The notes: generated from the sequence alone by a model not told the origin. A stretch of 7,989 bases of DNA from Bacteroidota bacterium (GCA_026391935.1 JAPLDC010000068.1:1-7989), one strand, 5' to 3'. Shown: positions 1 through 6,411, counted from the stretch's first letter. Translations and numbers: made by a program.

Positions 1-304
1 CGGATTATATATATTTTTTTCTAACATTCTATTTTCTTAACTACTTATATCTTGCCACAAATAATTTTTAAAATATATCTGTGAAAATCTGAGTGATCTG
101 TGGTGTCTTATTTTTACGTTGTGGTTTTTACCACTGATTTCAAGGATTTACACGGATTATATATATTTATTTTTAACATTCTATTTCCTTAACTACTTAT
201 ATCTTGCCACAAATAATTTTTAAAATATATCTGTGAAAATCTGAGTGATCTGTGGTGTCTTATTTTTACGTTGTGGTTTTTACCACCGATTTCATGGATT
301 TACA
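1..304. repeat. Two tandem 152-bp direct repeats
   Basis: Two head-to-tail copies (1-152 and 153-304) have an exact 152-bp period and differ at only about five positions by eye, for example 17 versus 169 and 143 versus 295. A third unit begins at 305 with the same 'cggattatat' but diverges after about 10 bases. Each unit holds one forward and one inverted copy of the 28-bp motif listed separately, joined by a T-rich spacer, plus a conserved 'cttgccacaaataattttt' block. No reading frame of note is present. Period and composition do not fit a CRISPR. The high identity implies a recent duplication. The first copy may continue an array lying left of the window, because base 1 falls inside the unit. 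Confidence 0.93.
77..157. repeat. Inverted pair of the 28-bp repeat motif (first unit)
   Basis: A forward copy at 77-104 (starts atctgtgaaaatctg, ends ctgtggt) faces an inverted, diverged copy at 130-157 (starts accactgattt, ends acacggat). The arms pair at roughly two thirds or more of positions with a T-rich loop of about 25 bases. A transcript could fold into a long imperfect hairpin. The forward arm is followed by gtcttatttttac, the same block that follows the copy at 878-906. Confidence 0.7.
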
Positions 305-309
305 CGGAT
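229..309. repeat. Inverted pair of the 28-bp repeat motif (second unit)
   Basis: This is the same arrangement 152 bp downstream: forward copy at 229-256, inverted copy at 282-309 (accaccgatttcatgg start, acacggat end). The two changes relative to the first unit in the inverted arm (t to c at 287, a to t at 295) are substitutions only, so spacing is preserved exactly. Confidence 0.7.
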
Positions 310-396
310 TATATTTATACGTTTCTTTTTTTATCACAAAATTTTGCTTTATGGCAAGTTGTTTTAAATTACAGGTGACACAAATTTTTCATTTTT

Positions 397-425
397 ATCT
401 GTGAAAATCTGTGAAATCTGTGGTG
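397..425 (+). repeat. Motif copy directly downstream of the GxxExxY gene
   Basis: The motif atctgtgaaaatctgtg followed by aaatctgtggtg lies 8 bp beyond the stop codon of the GxxExxY gene (gene on the minus strand). It is the cleanest copy and contains an internal near-repeat of 'atctgtg'. With the copies at 878-906 and 953-981, all in the same orientation, it brackets the gene. Confidence 0.85.
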
Positions 426-433
426 AATAGTTT

Positions 434-853
434 TTACATTATTAGCCTTTGAATTCCCTCTTTTAAATCTACTGTGTTAAAATTTATTAAGAGACCTAAT
501 TTTATTTTTGACAACTTTAAATAAGTTAATATTTGAGCTTTGTGGATTGGAGCAAGCTCCTCCACAGATTTAATTTCGATTATTACGGAATCATTTACTA
601 ATAAGTCTAATCTATATCCTGCATCTAGTTTTATTTCATCATAAATTAAGGGCAAGACCCTTTGTCGTTCAACAATAAAGCCCGATTTTGTTAATTCATA
701 AAACAAACACGCTTCATAAGAAGACTCCAGTAATCCTGGCCCCAATGCTTTATGAACCTTAAAAGCACAGCCAATGATACCATAAGTAATATCATTTAAC
801 GATTTATATTCTTTAATACCTTCCTCAACAATTTTAATTTCATCCCAATTCAT
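434..853 (-). CDS. GxxExxY family protein (PD-(D/E)XK-like, PDDEXK_3)
   Basis: This 139-aa protein matches the GxxExxY family in length and motifs. The signature G-x-x-E-x-x-Y is at residues 40-46 (GLLESSY), preceded by the typical helix ending HKALGP. The C-terminal half has the PD-(D/E)XK-like pattern: D83 in RLDLLV, then E93-x-K95 in IIEIKS, then Q107 and Y111 in the following helix. Family members are predicted nucleases of the restriction-endonuclease fold, but their role is not established. ATG at 853 is the natural start because the family-conserved region begins soon after; there is no Shine-Dalgarno sequence. The gene stands alone in a repeat island with copies of one motif on both sides and a relic of a second copy upstream, so it may be part of a repeat-associated element. 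All expected residues are present, so it appears intact. Confidence 0.93.
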   Translation of the reverse strand: MNWDEIKIVEEGIKEYKSLNDITYGIIGCAFKVHKALGPGLLESSYEACLFYELTKSGFIVERQRVLPLIYDEIKLDAGYRLDLLVNDSVIIEIKSVEELAPIHKAQILTYLKLSKIKLGLLINFNTVDLKEGIQRLIM

Positions 854-877
854 ACTATATATTTTCTTTTAAATTTT

Positions 878-906
878 CTCTGTGTGTATCTGTGTAATCT
901 GTAGTG
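878..906 (+). repeat. Motif copy in the leader of the GxxExxY gene
   Basis: A diverged copy (ctctgtgtgtatctgtg, then taatctgtagtg) begins 24 bp upstream of the GxxExxY start codon. It has the same orientation as the copies at 397-425 and 953-981 and is followed by gtcttatttttac as in the 152-bp units. Confidence 0.8.
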
Positions 907-914
907 TCTTATTT

Positions 915-952
915 TTACTTTATTAATCTTTGAATTCCCTCTTTTAAATTTT
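915..952 (-). pseudogene. Relic of a second GxxExxY gene (3' end only)
   Basis: Read on the minus strand, 950-915 encodes NLKEGIQRLIK and a stop, against DLKEGIQRLIM and a stop at the end of the intact gene (469-434). The nucleotide match is 36 of 39 over 434-468 and 915-949 plus flanks, with three substitutions by eye. Directly upstream, the relic runs into the same AAAATTTAAAAG leader found before the intact start codon, then into a motif copy (953-981). The body of the gene is missing: leader and 3' end meet at a 10-bp stretch, tcttttaaat, present at 459-468 (3' end), 865-874 (leader) and 940-949 (junction). This fits deletion of an ancestral copy at a microhomology. Alternatively it is a miniature derivative of the same element. 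Confidence 0.75.
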
Positions 953-981
953 ATCTGTGAAAATCTGTGTAATCAGTGGTG
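953..981 (+). repeat. Outer motif copy at the right edge of the repeat island
   Basis: The copy (atctgtgaaaatctgtg, then taatcagtggtg) ends 7 bp before the stop codon of the neighbouring 648-aa gene. It marks the apparent boundary between the repeat island and the operon to its right. Confidence 0.85.
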
Positions 982-988
982 CGTTTTT

Positions 989-2935
989 TCATTTCGACAT
1001 ATTATACACCTGTGTGCTATTCGGCAGCTGAGGCATATTATCAATTTGTTTACAATGCTTACCATCAAACTCTGTATCAACACAATTACTCATTACCACA
1101 ATTAAAGATGTTTTAGTAGTAGATAAAAATTTTCCTGGAATGATCTTAACAAATTCATAATATTTTGGATTGTGATCATCGGGATAACCTTTAAAATCAA
1201 CATTTCCAAGAATTGTATAGTCCTTGTCATTTTGCTCAAGCAGTTTCATGTCGAAGCGCCAATCAGTATTAAATTTTAAAAATGTTAATGTGTTGTCTGC
1301 ATATTGGCCCGGGTAAATAGCATCAGCAGAATTGATGATCCCTGATTTAACAGTTGTCTTTTTTGTGATCCACTCTGTTTTCGGTTTATTTCCTTGTGAA
1401 ACAACACCCCATTTTTTAGAAACAAAATCAATTATTTTCCAATCATTATTTTTTTTGTTGACCAACAAAACATCTGTTTTCCCGTCATTATTAAAATCTC
1501 CACAATAGGCTGTATTGTTGTTATTCCAAAGTGAGTCCAAGGTATTTGTGTTTTCCCACAGCTTCGTGAATATTTTATTTTCAGAGGAGTAAGCGAACAA
1601 CCCTTGACTTCCGTCCTTGATGCAAATGATCTCCTCTAAATTATTTTTATCGGGAACTAGATCCCCGACAAGGTATTCATCATTAGGAGAAAAATTATCC
1701 ACGATATTTTTTTTATCGGAGGGTGTAATGGACGTAGTGTTTCCATTATTAATTTCTTGTTTCTCGAAATAGATCGTTTTGAAAGGAGGCTTATTTTTTT
1801 CTCCAATAAACCGTTTCTCATAGATCGCTGTGGCGTCAACGGTTGAAGGGCTTCCTCTTCGTTCGGGGCTTTCACCATAAACGATCTCCAGGTCATCAAT
1901 AATGATATCCGATTTCCCTTTGTTCCAAACACCAACACCTAAAACATCATCTGGAGAAATTTTTTCTACAGGTAAAAAGCAGGAGGCATTTATTTTTGTC
2001 CACTTATTTTTTGGAAAGGATCTGTTCTCGGTGCTTTTACCTTCCCAAAAAACATTTTCATTTTTGGTGTTTGTGATAGAAGCTGTTAACAAGGTGTTGG
2101 GGTTGTCGGTTAAAGGAAAAACCCAAACGCTCATGCTGATCTTTTTTGGAATGCTTGTGCCTAGCTCGCTTATTTTCTTGTTTATTACAGGCCCATATTC
2201 TTTCCCTCCGCTTAAGTCACACGCTTTTTTGCCGGAATGTGCTGTTGTTTCTTTCACATTGTCGTTGTTGGAAAGTCCCGCTTCTGTTTCAAAATCAAAA
2301 AATAAATTGCTTTTTTCTGATTGTGCTGCAGGAGCGTTTTGAAAGACACTTGTTCCGACATAATCGATATGTATATCATCAATATAAAATTCTTTTTTAT
2401 TTCTGTTCCAAGGATAAGCAACAATTTTATAGTCGGGATTTAAAAGTTCGGGAGCAATTATGAAATCCGCTGTAGCTTGCGACCAATCACTTTTGTTGTT
2501 AAATACAATTGGTTGGCTTCCCCAAAACAAATTTTTTCCGCTACCATCCTCAATTGAAAGAACATACAAAGCATCCGCATTTTCCTTTCCTGGAAAGCAG
2601 TTGTAGGTGATAGATATGCTTTTCAGAGTTTTAAACGAAGGAATGTCTTTTATTGTTTTATTGATAGAAACACCATATTCAATGGACGACGTGAGTTTAC
2701 AACTTTTTTTTCCTGTAAAAGATTTGTCCGTTGTGATGAATGCTTCAGTATTATTTTCCAAATCATAGGATTCTTTTAGTAAGGAAGTGGTTACAAGAGA
2801 ATCTTTTTTTGATGCAGATTCAGTTGTTATATTTTCAATAGGATTATTTTTTTTTCTGAGAAAAAGATACGCGCCCGAAAACCCGAAACCGATACATAAG
2901 CAGTAAAGGAGGATTCGTTTTTTATGAGAGTTCAT
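989..2935 (-). CDS. Membrane-anchored protein with tandem jelly-roll-like repeats and FG-GAP/VCBS-like region
   Basis: This 648-aa protein is of unknown function. One hydrophobic segment (residues 8-26) lies between basic HKKR and RKK, so the rest is probably outside the cytoplasmic membrane. Two homologous domains follow, about 53-194 and 211-354. They share SGKKAC/TGKKSC-type openings, an EYG-x-x-IN-K motif, an FW core and an ending of IDDxxIxYxG, resembling carbohydrate-binding-type beta-sandwiches. A Pro/Thr-rich linker (about 355-415) leads to a part containing DFNNDGKTD (480-488), the calcium-loop signature of FG-GAP/VCBS propeller blades. The ATG at 2935 was preferred over an in-frame TTG at 2944. 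The gene starts 21 bp after the ABC ATPase gene and is probably cotranscribed with it. Its stop codon lies only 7 bp from a repeat motif, so the C-terminus may have been altered. A surface-binding role is inferred from the folds only. Confidence 0.85.
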   Translation of the reverse strand: MNSHKKRILLYCLCIGFGFSGAYLFLRKKNNPIENITTESASKKDSLVTTSLLKESYDLENNTEAFITTDKSFTGKKSCKLTSSIEYGVSINKTIKDIPSFKTLKSISITYNCFPGKENADALYVLSIEDGSGKNLFWGSQPIVFNNKSDWSQATADFIIAPELLNPDYKIVAYPWNRNKKEFYIDDIHIDYVGTSVFQNAPAAQSEKSNLFFDFETEAGLSNNDNVKETTAHSGKKACDLSGGKEYGPVINKKISELGTSIPKKISMSVWVFPLTDNPNTLLTASITNTKNENVFWEGKSTENRSFPKNKWTKINASCFLPVEKISPDDVLGVGVWNKGKSDIIIDDLEIVYGESPERRGSPSTVDATAIYEKRFIGEKNKPPFKTIYFEKQEINNGNTTSITPSDKKNIVDNFSPNDEYLVGDLVPDKNNLEEIICIKDGSQGLFAYSSENKIFTKLWENTNTLDSLWNNNNTAYCGDFNNDGKTDVLLVNKKNNDWKIIDFVSKKWGVVSQGNKPKTEWITKKTTVKSGIINSADAIYPGQYADNTLTFLKFNTDWRFDMKLLEQNDKDYTILGNVDFKGYPDDHNPKYYEFVKIIPGKFLSTTKTSLIVVMSNCVDTEFDGKHCKQIDNMPQLPNSTQVYNMSK

Positions 2936-2956
2936 CGTCAGCAAAAGCTTATAAAA

Positions 2957-4762
2957 TTATTTAACAAGCAAGCTGTTCTTTTTATTTATTGAAGCTTTAA
3001 TGTCTTCCAGTTGTCCCTTTGGGATGGAATTAATTAAGTTTTTTGTATATTCTGTTTGTGGGTGATTATAGATATCATCCGCATCGCCCATCTCTTCAAT
3101 TTTCCCTTTGTTCATTACCACCATTCTGTCACTCATAAATTTCACAACGGAAAGATCATGGGAAATAAAGATATATGTGAAGTCAAACTCTCTTTTTAAT
3201 TCATTCAGAAGGTTTAACACCTGTGCTTGAACAGATACATCCAGTGCGGAAACGGATTCGTCACAAATGATGAATTTCGGTCTTAAGGCCAATGCTCTGG
3301 CAATGCATATACGTTGGCGTTGACCACCGGAAAACTCGTGGGGATAACGGTAGAAATGCGATTCATTCATATTAACACGTTGCAACAATTCGATCACATG
3401 TTGTTTTCTTGCTCTGTCGTTCTCCAAAATATTGTGCACCTGCATTGGCTCCATAATGGCCTGACCGATTGTGGTGCGAGGGTTAAGTGAAGAGTATGGG
3501 TCTTGAAAAATAATTTGGATATCTCTTCGTAAACTTCGGAGACTTTTTGAATCAAGTTTTGTGATGTTTATTCCTGTAAAAATAATTTCGCCGGATGTAG
3601 GCTCCACCAAACGTAAAATAGTTCTTCCTAAGGTAGTTTTCCCACAGCCCGATTCACCAACCAAACCAAGTGTTTCCCCAGGGAAAACATCAAATGAAAC
3701 ATCGTCAACCGCTCTTACAAGGTCTTTTGCTTTTCCGAAGAGTCCTTTGTTGACAGGGAAATGAGTTTTAACATTTCTAATCTGCAAAATAGGGTCCTTT
3801 GCATATATTTTTTTGTGGTAATCCTCTCGCTCTTCCTTTGACACAACAAGCTTTTCTGTCACTTCTGAAACAGATTGACGGCTCTCATTCATTTCGCCCA
3901 TGTCGTTGGTTTGCATAAAATCTGAAACTGTCGGCAACCAGTGTAAACGTTTGTTTAATGGAGGACGACAAGCTAAAAGGCCTTTTGTATAAGGGTGTCT
4001 AGGGTTGGAAAATATCTCCAATACACTTCCCTGTTCAACGATTTTTCCTTTATACATAACCACTACTTTGTCGGCAAGTTCAGCAATCACGCCAAGGTCG
4101 TGGGTAATGAACATGATACCCATATCATGTTCGCGTTGAAGCTTAAGCATCAGATCCAATATTGTTGCTTGAACCGTAACATCGAGTGCTGTTGTGGGTT
4201 CATCGGCAATCAAAATATTTGGCTGGCAACTCATCGCCATTGCGATCATTACACGTTGCTTTTGTCCACCGGAGATTTGGTGAGGGTAACTGTCGAAAAT
4301 GGCTTCCGGACGAGGGAGTTGAACTTCTTTAAAAAGATCGATTGTGCGCTCTTTTGCTATTTTTTTTGAAACTTTTTGATGTAACAGAATGGCTTCCATC
4401 ACTTGGTCGCCACAAGTATAAACAGGATTCAACGATGTCATCGGCTCTTGAAAAATCATGGCAATTTCATTTCCACGAAGCTCACGCATTTCTTTTTCAG
4501 AAATTTTTACAATGTCAACAGGACCTTTTGTTTTGGAGTGATAAATAATTTCACCACCTGTAATTTTCCCCGGAGGGTTTGGTATCAAGCGCATCACAGA
4601 AAGTGCGGTAACAGACTTGCCGGATCCGGATTCTCCAACTATTCCAATGGTTTCTCCTTTTGAAAGGCTAAATGAAATATCATTAACAGCCTTTACGGTT
4701 TCTTCTTCTGTGCGAAATTCGGTAACTAAATTTTTTACTTCTAATAAAATTTCTTTAGACAT
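2957..4762 (-). CDS. Peptide/nickel-type ABC transporter, fused dual ATP-binding protein
   Basis: The 601-aa protein carries two complete nucleotide-binding domains of the DppD/DppF (OppD/OppF) type, as in YejF or GsiA. Domain 1 has Walker A GESGSGKS (43-50), Q105, signature SGGQKQR (164-170), Walker B ending D187-E188 and H221. Domain 2 has Walker A GESGCGKT (369-376), Q420, signature SGGQRQR (478-484), Walker B ending D501-E502 and H535. Each domain is followed by the oligopeptide-type tail (HPYTKGLL at 256-263; TEYTKNLI at 570-577). A linker of about 50 residues joins the halves. The family powers uptake of oligopeptides, dipeptides, glutathione or metal chelates through two permease subunits and a binding protein. 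None of these is in the window, so the substrate cannot be named. All ATPase residues are intact. ATG at 4762 gives the expected short N-terminal extension. Confidence 0.96.
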   Translation of the reverse strand: MSKEILLEVKNLVTEFRTEEETVKAVNDISFSLSKGETIGIVGESGSGKSVTALSVMRLIPNPPGKITGGEIIYHSKTKGPVDIVKISEKEMRELRGNEIAMIFQEPMTSLNPVYTCGDQVMEAILLHQKVSKKIAKERTIDLFKEVQLPRPEAIFDSYPHQISGGQKQRVMIAMAMSCQPNILIADEPTTALDVTVQATILDLMLKLQREHDMGIMFITHDLGVIAELADKVVVMYKGKIVEQGSVLEIFSNPRHPYTKGLLACRPPLNKRLHWLPTVSDFMQTNDMGEMNESRQSVSEVTEKLVVSKEEREDYHKKIYAKDPILQIRNVKTHFPVNKGLFGKAKDLVRAVDDVSFDVFPGETLGLVGESGCGKTTLGRTILRLVEPTSGEIIFTGINITKLDSKSLRSLRRDIQIIFQDPYSSLNPRTTIGQAIMEPMQVHNILENDRARKQHVIELLQRVNMNESHFYRYPHEFSGGQRQRICIARALALRPKFIICDESVSALDVSVQAQVLNLLNELKREFDFTYIFISHDLSVVKFMSDRMVVMNKGKIEEMGDADDIYNHPQTEYTKNLINSIPKGQLEDIKASINKKNSLLVK

Positions 4763-4789
4763 CGTCCATGGATTTTTTTCAAAGAGTGC

Positions 4790-4821
4790 TAAAAGTACGT
4801 TTTGTTAGGGAATTATGCAAG
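4790..4821 (-). promoter_or_regulatory. Candidate Bacteroidota-type promoter for the ABC ATPase gene
   Basis: On the minus strand, CTTG (4821-4818) is followed after 20 bases by TACTTTTA (4797-4790). This resembles the Bacteroidota pattern TTTG / 19-21 bases / TAnnTTTG with one mismatch in each box. It lies in the 109-bp gap between the lipoprotein and the ABC gene and would give a leader of about 20 nt. It is suggestive only. Confidence 0.35.
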
Positions 4822-4871
4822 TTCAATACAACAGAAGCCCAATAAACACGGCTAAATTTTTTAAAATGAAG

Positions 4872-5420
4872 CTATTCGTTGTCGGGGTATATCCAAAGAG
4901 CTATTTTTCCAGGACTCCCAGGTATTGTAAATGAAGTGCTTTCATCACTGAGGTTAATGCGGACATCGCCATATTTTGTAGATTTTACCGTCCAAACAGT
5001 AAATCCTTGGTGGTCCTCACTTTTGCCGAAGTGGTCATCGAAATATGTTTTGAAAGAATCAAAGACCTTGTCGGTATTATTTGGGTTATGAATATAAATA
5101 TCGGATTGGATTTCGTTCAAGCCCCCTTCATCAAAAGTATAGGAAATATTATACGAGTTGGAGTCGCTTAGTTTGGATTCGTAATATAAATATCCATCAT
5201 CAGTTTCAGACGGTTTGCTTTTTTCTTTTGCTAAAACGGTGTCCTTTTTTTCTCCTAAATTAAATCCGCGGAAAGTGCCGAAATCACTAAGCATAACACC
5301 TTCCAATTCCGGACCGTATTTGCTTAATGCCGATTCGGGTTTAGAACAGGAGCTAAAAAAGCTGATGAATAAAAAAATATAAAAAGTATTTTTTATTAAA
5401 TTTTTTGCAGAGAAAAGCAT
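4872..5420 (-). CDS. Small lipoprotein of unknown function
   Basis: With the start at ATG 5420 the protein has 182 aa and a classic lipoprotein signal: charged MLFSAKNLIKN, a hydrophobic stretch rich in F, I and L, then the lipobox FSSC with Cys25 as the lipidated residue. The mature part is polar and beta-rich, with aromatic and Gly/Asp-containing strands, and has no motif I recognise. The reading frame stays open to 5471, but the longer version would bury the signal peptide and place a perfect -7 promoter box (5445-5438) inside the gene, so the shorter start is preferred. The protein is probably anchored to the outer or inner membrane; no clear surface-export signal follows the cysteine. 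It is separated by 109 bp from the ABC ATPase gene downstream and seems to be its own transcription unit. Confidence 0.85.
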   Translation of the reverse strand: MLFSAKNLIKNTFYIFLFISFFSSCSKPESALSKYGPELEGVMLSDFGTFRGFNLGEKKDTVLAKEKSKPSETDDGYLYYESKLSDSNSYNISYTFDEGGLNEIQSDIYIHNPNNTDKVFDSFKTYFDDHFGKSEDHQGFTVWTVKSTKYGDVRINLSDESTSFTIPGSPGKIALWIYPDNE

Positions 5421-5437
5421 TTTGATAATTTGTGCAA

Positions 5438-5445
5438 CAAAGATA
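5438..5445 (-). promoter_or_regulatory. -7 box of the lipoprotein gene promoter
   Basis: The minus-strand TATCTTTG matches the Bacteroidota consensus TAnnTTTG at every fixed position. It sits 17 bp upstream of the ATG at 5420, predicting a leader of about 11 nt, which is typical for the phylum. The -33 element is weak: the nearest TTG, at 5471-5469, is 23 bases away. It supports the start at 5420. Confidence 0.55.
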
Positions 5446-5533
5446 GTGAGAAAAGAAGGGCAGAAATGCAATTGCTGGTTAATTTATTTTTAATTACTAA
5501 ACAAACTGGAAATGGCTTTTCAGGTATAATATC

Positions 5534-5629
5534 CGGATCTCGATGCTGTAAGCCCCTTAGTATTATCGAAGACAACCCACCTATCTGCCCTCATATTTCG
5601 ATTGGCTCAATATCACTTCTCGCGATTCG
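5534..5629. ncRNA. Candidate structured RNA in the exonuclease-lipoprotein gap
   Basis: This 96-bp core is about 47% G+C by my count, whereas the 30 bases taken on either side of the gap are about 17%. It folds as an irregular rod. Bases 5534-5543 pair with 5620-5629 (nine of ten positions, one GU, one mismatch). A bubble follows, then 5551-5554 pairs with 5604-5607 (AGCC/GGCT), and after a one-sided 10-nt bulge 5565-5570 pairs with 5597-5602 (ATCGAA/TTCGAT) around a 26-nt loop. No plausible protein frame covers it. A long hairpin with a central bubble recalls 6S RNA, but I cannot match it to a known family, and neither strand shows a clear promoter. It could also be decayed sequence. Confidence 0.27.
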
Positions 5630-5665
5630 TATTTGTCAAACAGAAAGGATTCGAAAAATTTGTAT

Positions 5666-5684
5666 ATAAAAAACAATTTGTTTT
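5666..5684 (-). terminator. Weak AT-rich terminator candidate after the exonuclease gene
   Basis: On the minus strand AAAACA-AAT-TGTTTT (5684-5670) forms a 6-bp stem with a 3-nt loop and continues into TTATATA. It begins 22 bp beyond the exonuclease stop. The T run fits, but the stem has a single G:C pair per arm, so the call is tentative. Confidence 0.3.
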
Positions 5685-5706
5685 GACGAGTGCGTTTGCC
5701 CCAGAA

Positions 5707-6405
5707 TCAAGCCACAATCACATTTTTTTGTTCAATCAATGGTTGGCCCATAAAACGAAGCAATAATTGAGCAACAGTTAAAACGTCCTTTTGGCAATAG
5801 GTGACAATTCGTTTTAAGTTTTTTTCTTCCCAATAAACACGTGCTACATCAGAGCCATCGATATCATCTTTTGGTGTAGGAATATTAAAAATACCGGCTA
5901 ACAAATTCAAAGAGGTATAGTTTTTATAATCGCCAAATTTCCATAATTCCATTGTGTCGAGATGATTTATTTCCCAAGGTTTTTTACCGGAAATGTTTAA
6001 TGCTTTCGGAAGTTTTACACCGTTAATAAGCATTCTTCGGCACAAAAAAGGAAAGTCAAATTCTTTACCATTGTGGGCACACAAGAGGTGTTCTTTGCGA
6101 TTAAAATGTTTGTTGAGTAAGGCAGAAAAGGCATCTAAAATAGTCTTTTCATCATCTGAAAAAAAAGATTTTACACGGAAATTCCCATCATTAAAGAAGC
6201 CAACAGAGATGCAGATTATTTTTGAAAATTCGGCATATACGCCGGCCTTTTTGTAAAGGGATTCTGGTGTTTCATTTTGCTGAAATCGGAATTTTGAATC
6301 CCACAAGGGTTTCATTTTTTCATTCAGATCTTTGTATTTATAAACGAGGGGAGCAGTTTCAACATCTAAAAAAAGAACATTTGTAATTTTAATATTTTCT
6401 AACAT
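5707..6405 (-). CDS. PolB-like DEDDy 3'-5' exonuclease (DNA_pol_B_exo2 type)
   Basis: This 232-aa protein is a stand-alone ribonuclease-H-fold exonuclease related to the proofreading domain of family-B DNA polymerases. Exo I is FLDVET (residues 12-17; D14, E16). Exo II is AHNGKEFDFPFL (110-121) with the metal-binding D117. HLDTMELW (148-155) gives D150, and Exo III is Y203-C-Q-K-D207, the tyrosine placing it in the DEDDy class. Such enzymes remove 3'-terminal nucleotides from DNA (or RNA) with two metal ions; the cellular substrate of the free-standing Bacteroidota proteins is not firmly known. There is no polymerase domain and length is normal for the free-standing type. Only 6 bp separate it from the upstream 134-aa gene, indicating an operon. 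It has no signal peptide and is cytoplasmic. Confidence 0.9.
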   Translation of the reverse strand: MLENIKITNVLFLDVETAPLVYKYKDLNEKMKPLWDSKFRFQQNETPESLYKKAGVYAEFSKIICISVGFFNDGNFRVKSFFSDDEKTILDAFSALLNKHFNRKEHLLCAHNGKEFDFPFLCRRMLINGVKLPKALNISGKKPWEINHLDTMELWKFGDYKNYTSLNLLAGIFNIPTPKDDIDGSDVARVYWEEKNLKRIVTYCQKDVLTVAQLLLRFMGQPLIEQKNVIVA

Positions 6406-6411
6406 AATTTA

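Noticed and set aside
1..425. CRISPR array
   Set aside because: The repeated unit is 152 bp with only two close copies. The short motif copies vary in sequence, orientation and spacing, and no unique spacers of 30-40 bp separate identical repeats.
1902..2463. Plus-strand open frames of 146 and 105 aa
   Set aside because: They are antisense to the 648-aa gene, whose duplicated domain structure proves the minus-strand frame is the coding one.
2942..2944. TTG as start codon of the 648-aa protein
   Set aside because: An ATG three codons later gives a normal start before the basic residues and membrane segment.
3995..4663. Plus-strand open frames opposite the ABC ATPase
   Set aside because: The minus-strand frame here has complete Walker A, signature, Walker B and H-loop motifs; the opposite frames show no recognisable features.
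4843..4870. Terminator after the lipoprotein gene (agcc...ggct followed by a T run, plus strand)
   Set aside because: The stem is 4 bp and the T run is on the plus strand, whereas the gene needing termination is on the minus strand.
5430..5669. 79-aa plus-strand open frame across the gap before the lipoprotein gene
   Set aside because: It overlaps the lipoprotein promoter and 5' region, has no start signal, an unconvincing composition, and crosses the foldable island; no other gene in the window is on the plus strand.
5472..5706. tRNA gene in the exonuclease-lipoprotein gap
   Set aside because: No acceptor stem pairing, no T-loop GTTC-RANNC block and no CCA on either strand.
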